A DNA stretch of 64,000 nt, taken from assembly GCF_009755665.1 (NCBI RefSeq), contig NZ_CP046622.1:2418001-2482000 (forward strand). The letters run 5' to 3'. Both the position numbers and the translations under genes were made by a program. The DNA comes from Variovorax paradoxus. Its GTDB lineage: Bacteria > Pseudomonadota > Gammaproteobacteria > Burkholderiales > Burkholderiaceae_C. Below are positions 59,395-64,000 of the stretch, piece by piece. Each line of letters begins with the position of its first letter. Positions within the stretch are counted from its first letter, which is position 1. The notes beneath the pieces were generated by a model that was given only the letters and a program-made list of their open reading frames with translations, did not search any database and was not told where the DNA came from.

Positions 59395-59982
59395 TTACGG
59401 GGGCGATGCAACCAGCAGGTAGCGGCAGCCAGTGCGGCCAAGAGCCTTGAAAACCAGCGGGCGATCCACGCCAAAATCCAGGCAATCACCCTCGGCCAGT
59501 TCGAAACGCTCGTCGCCATAGTCCACCCGCAGCGCGCCTTCGAGCATCCAGAGGCATTGGCGATACGGCTTGCCGCTCCATCGCGGATAGCCGACCTGCG
59601 CCGAGCGCGGCAATTCGATCTCCACCATCTCCACGCCGCCGTTCGCACCGCGCTCAAAAATTTGCCGGCGCAAATAGCCGGCCTCGGGGTCGCGCCATAC
59701 CTCCTGCTCAGCCCGGGTGCGCAGCCGGCGCGCCGAGCCCTTGTCTTCGGTCAGCAACTGCGCAAGCGGCACGCCCAGTCCGGCGGCAAGCCGGCCCAGC
59801 AACACGGCGGTCGGGCTGCTTTCCGCACGCTCGACTTTCGAGATCATCGCCTTGCTGACGCCCGAAAGCCCGGCCAGCTCCGCAAGGCTCAGCCCCTTGG
59901 CTCGGCGCAGCGCATTAAGCCGGTCCGCGATGAGCGAGTCGATGCCGGCGGGTTCATCGGGCGGAGAAGAATTGTTTCTCAT
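59395..59982 (-). CDS. XRE-family regulator with C-terminal cupin
   Basis: 195-residue transcription regulator: helix-turn-helix of the XRE type (about 20-75, LRRAKGLSLAELAGLSGVSK) and a cupin domain (about 110-190, with YPRWSGKPYRQCLWMLEGAL). Such XRE-cupin proteins (PuuR/SutR-like) usually repress the neighbouring operon and sense small metabolites. It is divergent from a GNAT acetyltransferase gene, and a palindrome overlaps its own start. Confidence 0.92.
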   Translation of the reverse strand: MRNNSSPPDEPAGIDSLIADRLNALRRAKGLSLAELAGLSGVSKAMISKVERAESSPTAVLLGRLAAGLGVPLAQLLTEDKGSARRLRTRAEQEVWRDPEAGYLRRQIFERGANGGVEMVEIELPRSAQVGYPRWSGKPYRQCLWMLEGALRVDYGDERFELAEGDCLDFGVDRPLVFKALGRTGCRYLLVASPP

Positions 59983-59988
59983 ATGAGA
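59977..59988. promoter_or_regulatory. Palindromic operator candidate between regulator and acetyltransferase
   Basis: TCTCATATGAGA is a perfect 12-base palindrome covering the regulator's start codon. A weaker related element (TCTCCTATATTAGA, 59996-60009) lies 8 bases on. The position fits autoregulation and control of the divergent gene. Confidence 0.5.
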
Positions 59989-60051
59989 CCATTATTCTCC
60001 TATATTAGACAATCTGCCCCACATGTCGCCGCCAGTTCGAAAGGAACCAAC

Positions 60052-60576
60052 ATGCGCCTGATTACCTGCACGGAGGAGGCCCACGCGGGCTCCATCCTCG
60101 CCATCCTCAACGAAGCCATCGTCAGTTCGACCGCGCTGTACGACTACAAGCCGCGCACGCCCGAGAGCATGGTCGCGTGGTTTGCGACCAAGCGCGCCAA
60201 CGGGTTTCCGGTGATCGGCGCCGAGGACGAGGAGACCGGCAAGCTGCTGGGCTTTGCGAGTTACGGCGCGTTCAGGGCCTTTCCGGCCTACAAGTACACG
60301 GTGGAGCACTCGGTGTACGTCGAGGCCGGGCACCGCGGCGCTGGTCTCGGCCGCACGCTCATGGAGGCGATCGTTGCGGAGGCGGTCGCGCGCGATGTGC
60401 ATGTGATGGTCGGTGCCATCGATGCGGCGAACGCCGGCAGCATCGGCCTGCACGAACGGCTGGGCTTCGAACATGCCGGCACCGTGCGGCAGGCCGGGTT
60501 CAAGTTCGGCCGCTGGCTCGACGTGGCCTTTTATCAGCGGATTCTTTCGACCCCGCTGAATCCGGTCGACGGCTAG
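60052..60576 (+). CDS. GNAT acetyltransferase, phosphinothricin-acetyltransferase-like
   Basis: 174-residue N-acetyltransferase. The acetyl-CoA loop is VYVEAGHRGAGLGRTLMEAI (about residues 90-110), with the family's GFASYGAFRAFPAY strand and LHERLGFEHAGTVRQAGFKFG end. N-terminal ILNEAIVSSTALYDYKP is close to the Pat/Bar group, whose members acetylate glutamate analogues such as methionine sulfoximine. A GAAAGGAAC ribosome-binding site precedes the ATG. Its stop overlaps the convergent aldo/keto reductase stop by four bases. Confidence 0.92.
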   Translation: MRLITCTEEAHAGSILAILNEAIVSSTALYDYKPRTPESMVAWFATKRANGFPVIGAEDEETGKLLGFASYGAFRAFPAYKYTVEHSVYVEAGHRGAGLGRTLMEAIVAEAVARDVHVMVGAIDAANAGSIGLHERLGFEHAGTVRQAGFKFGRWLDVAFYQRILSTPLNPVDG

Positions 60577-61532
60577 CTTTCTTCGCTGGCGCGGTCCAGC
60601 ATCTGGATGGTGCCGGCATCCAGCTTGAGCTGGGTGGCCACGACCAGTTCCTCCAGCTGCGCAATCGAGGTTGCGCTGGCAATGGGGGCGGTGACCGAAG
60701 GCCGTGCAATTTGCCAGGCGATGGCCACCTGGCCCGGCTTGGCGTTGTACTGCTGGGCCACCTTGTCGAGGGCCTCGAGAATGCGCAGGCCGCGCGGGTT
60801 CAGGTACTTCTTGGTGGTGTTGGCACCGCGCGCGCTCTTCGACGCGTCGGCTTCGGTGCGGTACTTGCCAGTCAGAAAACCGGCCGCGAGCGCATAGAAG
60901 TTGATGACGCCCACCTCGCGCTTCACGCACAGCGGTTCCAGTTCGTCTTCGAACACCGCGCGGTCGTACAGGTTGTAGAGCGGCTGCAGGCTTTCGTAGC
61001 GTGCAATGCCGAGCCGTTCGGATATGTCGAGTGCTTCAGCCAGCCGAGGCGCGCTGTAGTTCGAGGCGCCGATGGCGCGCACCTTGCCGGCCTTGATCAG
61101 CTCGTCGAAAGCGCCCAGCGAATCCTCCAGCGGCGTGGCGGTATCGTCATCGTGCGCCTGGTACAAGTCGATGAAGTCTGTCTGCAGGCGCTTGAGCGAA
61201 GCCTCGACCGCTTCGCGGATGTATGCGGGCGACAGGCCTGACTTGCCTTCGCCCATCGGCTTGCCGACCTTGGTGGCCAGCACCACGCGGTTGCGCTTGC
61301 CGCTTTGCTTGAGCCATTTGCCGATGATGGTTTCGGACTCGCCTCCGGTATGGCCCGGCACCCAGCTCGAATACACGTCGGCCGTGTCGATGAAGTTGAA
61401 GCCCGCATCGAGCCAGGCGTCGAGCAGGCGGAACGAGGTGGCTTCGTCCACCGTCCAGCCGAACACATTGCCGCCGAAGGCGAGCGGTGAAACCAGGAGG
61501 CCCGAGCGGCCCAGCGAGCGAAGTTGCGACAT
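60573..61532 (-). CDS. Aldo/keto reductase
   Basis: 319-residue NADPH-dependent TIM-barrel reductase. Catalytic tetrad: Asp49 and Tyr54 in FIDTADVYSSW, Lys88 in LATKVG and His127 in YQAHDDD. The NADP-binding end IPGASxxxQ is here IASATSIAQLEELV. Substrate unknown. Its last codon overlaps the GNAT stop. A chromate transporter subunit gene precedes it on the same strand with 27 bases between. Confidence 0.93.
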   Translation of the reverse strand: MSQLRSLGRSGLLVSPLAFGGNVFGWTVDEATSFRLLDAWLDAGFNFIDTADVYSSWVPGHTGGESETIIGKWLKQSGKRNRVVLATKVGKPMGEGKSGLSPAYIREAVEASLKRLQTDFIDLYQAHDDDTATPLEDSLGAFDELIKAGKVRAIGASNYSAPRLAEALDISERLGIARYESLQPLYNLYDRAVFEDELEPLCVKREVGVINFYALAAGFLTGKYRTEADASKSARGANTTKKYLNPRGLRILEALDKVAQQYNAKPGQVAIAWQIARPSVTAPIASATSIAQLEELVVATQLKLDAGTIQMLDRASEES

Positions 61533-61559
61533 GAGTTTCTTCCCTAAAAAGAGCGAGGA

Positions 61560-62168
61560 TCAGACAAAACCGATGGCACCGAGCAGCGCGCCCGCGCCGA
61601 GCAGCCACAGCAGGTGAATGCGCGTGCGCCACACGACAAGCGTTGCCGCCGCGCTCAGCAGCCACAAATGCCAGGCGGGCGCGTCGCCCGAATGGTTGCC
61701 CGCCGCGAGCACCCAGCCGGTGGCAATCAACAGGCCCACCACCACCGGCGCCATGCCTTGCTTGAAGGCGCGCACGCCGCGCTTGTCGCGGTTGCGGTGG
61801 CCCCAGCGGGTGGCAAGATAGGTGAGGGTGGTGCTCGGCAGCATGATGCCGACCATGGTGACCATGAGCCCCAGGAAGCCGAGCATCCACGCGCTCGGCC
61901 CGGCGCCGATGCCGCCGCCCGCGTTGAGGCCGACGTTCCAGCCCATGAGCGCGACAAAGAGCACGTTGGGCCCCGGCGCGGCCTGGGCTATGGCGACCGA
62001 CGAGCTGAACTGCGCGTCGGTCAGCCAGCCGTGCTGCGCGACAAGGTAGCGGTGCATGTCGGGCACCGTGGTGATCGCGCCGCTGATCGACAGCAGCGAC
62101 AGCAGCAGGTACTGGCCGAAGAGCGCAAGCCAGTCGTGCCATTGCATCACGATCGTTATATGGCTCAT
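61560..62168 (-). CDS. Chromate transporter, second half (ChrA family, short form)
   Basis: 202-residue inner-membrane protein, one ChrA domain with about six hydrophobic helices. The ChrA motif FGQYLLLSLLSISGAIT and AQAAPGPNVLFVALMGW repeat those of its partner. Two half-length proteins (short-chain CHR pair) form one transporter that expels chromate or related oxyanions. It overlaps its partner by ATGA; the first subunit is translated first. Confidence 0.92.
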   Translation of the reverse strand: MSHITIVMQWHDWLALFGQYLLLSLLSISGAITTVPDMHRYLVAQHGWLTDAQFSSSVAIAQAAPGPNVLFVALMGWNVGLNAGGGIGAGPSAWMLGFLGLMVTMVGIMLPSTTLTYLATRWGHRNRDKRGVRAFKQGMAPVVVGLLIATGWVLAAGNHSGDAPAWHLWLLSAAATLVVWRTRIHLLWLLGAGALLGAIGFV

Positions 62169-62755
62169 GGCGCAATCCTCCGCCACGTCCAGGCGCAAGC
62201 CACGCCGCCCACGGCCAGCAGCACCCAGCCGAGCGGGATTTTCAGTACCGCGATGGCGCCGAACACCAGTGCCACGAACACCAGGCAGGCGGCAAAGCCC
62301 AGCGGGTGCTTGCGCAGTTGCGGAATCAGCTTGATGCCGGTAGCGGCAATCAGGCCGCCCGACACCGCCCCCATGCCGCGGAGCGCGCCCGCCACCTGCG
62401 GGTTGCCGGCGTAGTGGGCGTACAGCACGGCCAGCATCAGAATGACGACGAGCGGTATTGCGAGCATGCCGGCCACGGCGGCTATGGCACCGCGCAGTCC
62501 GAAATAGCGGTCGCCGATCATCAGCGCGAGGTTGACCACGTTCGGGCCCGGCATCACCTGGGCCACGGCCCAATCCTCCAGAAACTGCTCGGGCGTGAGC
62601 CAGCGCTTTTTCTCGACCATTTCGCGCTGCACGATGGCCAGCACGCCGCCGAATCCCTGCAGCGCAAGCCAGGTGAATGAAACAAAAAGGTCGCGTGGCG
62701 ACTTCGGTTGCGGAGGGGCGGATGGCGCCGCCGCGTCTGAGGGAGACGGATGCAT
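62165..62755 (-). CDS. Chromate transporter, first half (ChrA family, short form)
   Basis: 196-residue membrane protein with ChrA domain. LVSFTWLALQGFGGVLAIVQ-like segment (visible as SFTWLALQGFGGVLAIVQRE), AVAQVMPGPNVVNLALMIGD and about six helices match the N-terminal half of long ChrA. Substrate is inferred; some pairs transport sulfate-like ions. It is translationally coupled to the second half and divergent from yihY. Confidence 0.92.
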   Translation of the reverse strand: MHPSPSDAAAPSAPPQPKSPRDLFVSFTWLALQGFGGVLAIVQREMVEKKRWLTPEQFLEDWAVAQVMPGPNVVNLALMIGDRYFGLRGAIAAVAGMLAIPLVVILMLAVLYAHYAGNPQVAGALRGMGAVSGGLIAATGIKLIPQLRKHPLGFAACLVFVALVFGAIAVLKIPLGWVLLAVGGVACAWTWRRIAP

Positions 62756-62835
62756 GTGGAGCGATTATCGTAGCCCTACCTGCAACACGCCGGGCACCGG
62801 GCTGACATGCCCTGTGTCATTCAAAGGGAGACTTC

Positions 62836-63753
62836 ATGCTCATGCAAATGCGCGCGCTTTTCGATCTGTGCAAAGAGGCCGTGGCCTCATGGTCGAACGA
62901 CTATGCCCCCAGCATGGGCGCCGCGCTGGCCTACTACACGGTGTTCTCGATTGCGCCGCTGCTGCTGATTGTGATTGCCGTGGCGGGCCTGGTGTTCGGG
63001 CAGGAGGCCGCGCGAGGCGAAATCTTCCTGCAGCTTTCGGGCCTCATGGGCGAGCAGGGCGCGGCCGCGGTGCAGAGCATGCTGCAGGCGGTCAACAAGC
63101 CGGCCGAAGGCATCGTGGCCACGGTGGCCGGCATCGGCCTGCTGGTGATCGGCGCGACCACCGTCTTCGGCGAACTTCAAGATGCGCTCGACCGCATCTG
63201 GCGTGCACCGGCCCGTGCGAAGAACAAGGGGCTCTTCAACTTGCTGCGCGTGCGGCTCTTGTCGTTCAGCATGATCATGGGCATCGGCTTTCTGCTCATG
63301 GTGTCGCTGGTGGCGAGCGCGGCGCTTGCCGCGCTCAGCAAGTGGTGGTCGCCGGTGTTCGGCGCCTGGGCGACGCTGGCGCAAGCGGTCAACTTCGTCT
63401 TCAGCTTTGCAATGGTGACGGTGATCTTCGCGATGATCTACAAGATCATGCCGCGCGCCAAGGTCCAATGGCGCGACGTGTGGGTGGGCGCCGCGGTCAC
63501 GGCGCTGCTCTTCACCGTCGGCAAGCATCTCATCGGCCTGTACATCGGCAAGAGCAGCGTGGCCTCCGGCTATGGCGCCGCGGGCTCGCTGGTGGTGGTG
63601 CTGGTGTGGGTGTACTACTCGGCGCAGATTTTTCTTCTGGGCGCCGAGTTCACCTGGGTGTATGCCAAAACCTACGGCTCGCTCAAGAATGCCAGGGACA
63701 GCGCCAGCCAGAATCCTTCGCCCACCCGTTCGGAGCCGCTGCCCCAGCGCTAG
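62836..63753 (+). CDS. YihY/BrkB-family membrane protein
   Basis: 305-residue inner-membrane protein with about six helices. The N-terminal SMGAALAYYTVFSIAPLLLI and TVFGELQDALDRIW, and C-terminal GSLVVVLVWVYYSAQIFLLGAEFTWVYA are YihY/BrkB signatures. It was once thought to be RNase BN, which is wrong. Function remains unknown, with a transport role suspected. The start has AAGGGAG nearby. Its stop shares four bases with the opposite-strand DUF924 stop. Confidence 0.93.
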   Translation: MLMQMRALFDLCKEAVASWSNDYAPSMGAALAYYTVFSIAPLLLIVIAVAGLVFGQEAARGEIFLQLSGLMGEQGAAAVQSMLQAVNKPAEGIVATVAGIGLLVIGATTVFGELQDALDRIWRAPARAKNKGLFNLLRVRLLSFSMIMGIGFLLMVSLVASAALAALSKWWSPVFGAWATLAQAVNFVFSFAMVTVIFAMIYKIMPRAKVQWRDVWVGAAVTALLFTVGKHLIGLYIGKSSVASGYGAAGSLVVVLVWVYYSAQIFLLGAEFTWVYAKTYGSLKNARDSASQNPSPTRSEPLPQR

Positions 63754-64000
63754 CCGGCAAAGCCGCCTTCGTCGAGAAAGCGCTGTTCCTCGGCGCTGCT
63801 GGTGCGGCCGAGCAGCTTGTTGCGGTGCGGAAAGCGGCCGAAGCGCGCAATGATGTCGCGGTGCAATACCGCAAAGCGCTGCGTGTTGGCATCGAGCGCC
63901 GCGTTGAGCTCGACCGAACGCTCCTGGTCGGCCAGCGATTCGGAGTGCATGAAGGGCAGGTAGAAAAAGCGGCGCAACTCTTCGTCCACCTTCAGATCGA
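63750..64000 (-). CDS. DUF924 family protein, start outside window
   Basis: C-terminal 83 residues of a DUF924 protein. FYLPFMHSESLADQERSVEL and IARFGRFPHRNKLLGR are the family's most conserved segments. DUF924 has an alpha-helical TPR-like fold with no known function. The N-terminal part lies beyond 64000. Overlaps the convergent yihY stop over CTAG. Confidence 0.87.
   Translation of the reverse strand, partial: DLKVDEELRRFFYLPFMHSESLADQERSVELNAALDANTQRFAVLHRDIIARFGRFPHRNKLLGRTSSAEEQRFLDEGGFAG

Overview
The window is a gene-dense, high-GC chromosomal segment of a betaproteobacterium. Protein wording, gene order (ispG-hisS-yfgM-bamB-der-hfq-hflX-hflK-hflC-hisZ-purA) and the dihydrolipoamide dehydrogenase carrying its own lipoyl domain point to the Comamonadaceae, most likely Variovorax; this is an inference from familiarity, not a database result. 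I see no tRNA, rRNA, CRISPR, prophage or insertion sequence. Almost everything is core metabolism or cell-envelope biogenesis, and there is no gene-free stretch longer than about 250 bases.

Layout. 1-4.9 kb (minus strand): prlC (cut by the window edge), folD, and a PAS-containing histidine kinase with a FixJ-type response regulator. 5.1-12 kb (plus): the pyruvate dehydrogenase operon aceE-aceF-X-lpdA, in which X is a small proteasome-like (HslV/BPH-type) N-terminal nucleophile hydrolase joined to both neighbours by ATGA overlaps; a bidirectional terminator closes it. 12-17.6 kb: an NlpC/P60 hydrolase, a PQQ-type sugar dehydrogenase, an esterase-like lipoprotein, an isochorismatase-family hydrolase and a propionyl-CoA synthetase. 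17.7-25.2 kb: the 2-oxoglutarate dehydrogenase cluster sucA-sucB-lpd, followed by zapE and an unknown coiled-coil protein. 25.2-33 kb: a PP2C phosphatase, a DUF465 protein, a DinG-type helicase, bamD/rluD (divergent) and scpB-rluB.

33-50 kb is a long plus-strand run of housekeeping genes: ndk, rlmN, pilW-type lipoprotein, rodZ, ispG, hisS, yfgM, bamB, der, hfq, (terminator), hflX, hflK, hflC, DUF2065, hisZ, purA and a phosphoribosyltransferase. Many of these genes overlap by 4-8 bases or lie within 25 bases of each other, and several use TTG or GTG starts. 50-64 kb is more mixed: a hemerythrin-like protein, a VOC protein, an AraC regulator, a cystathionine beta-lyase-like enzyme, two unknown membrane proteins, a TesA-type esterase whose start codon overlaps that of an orphan YbbA-type ABC ATPase, rlmB, an FAD oxidoreductase, a XRE-cupin regulator divergent from a GNAT acetyltransferase, an aldo/keto reductase, a split chromate transporter pair, a YihY protein and the 3' end of a DUF924 gene.

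The most interesting feature is the proteasome-like protein embedded in the pyruvate dehydrogenase operon. Next are the two-component system and inverted repeats facing aceE, the uncharacterised two-helix membrane protein translationally coupled to the orphan ABC ATPase, and the strikingly conserved lipoyl-domain DNA repeats shared by aceF and lpdA.
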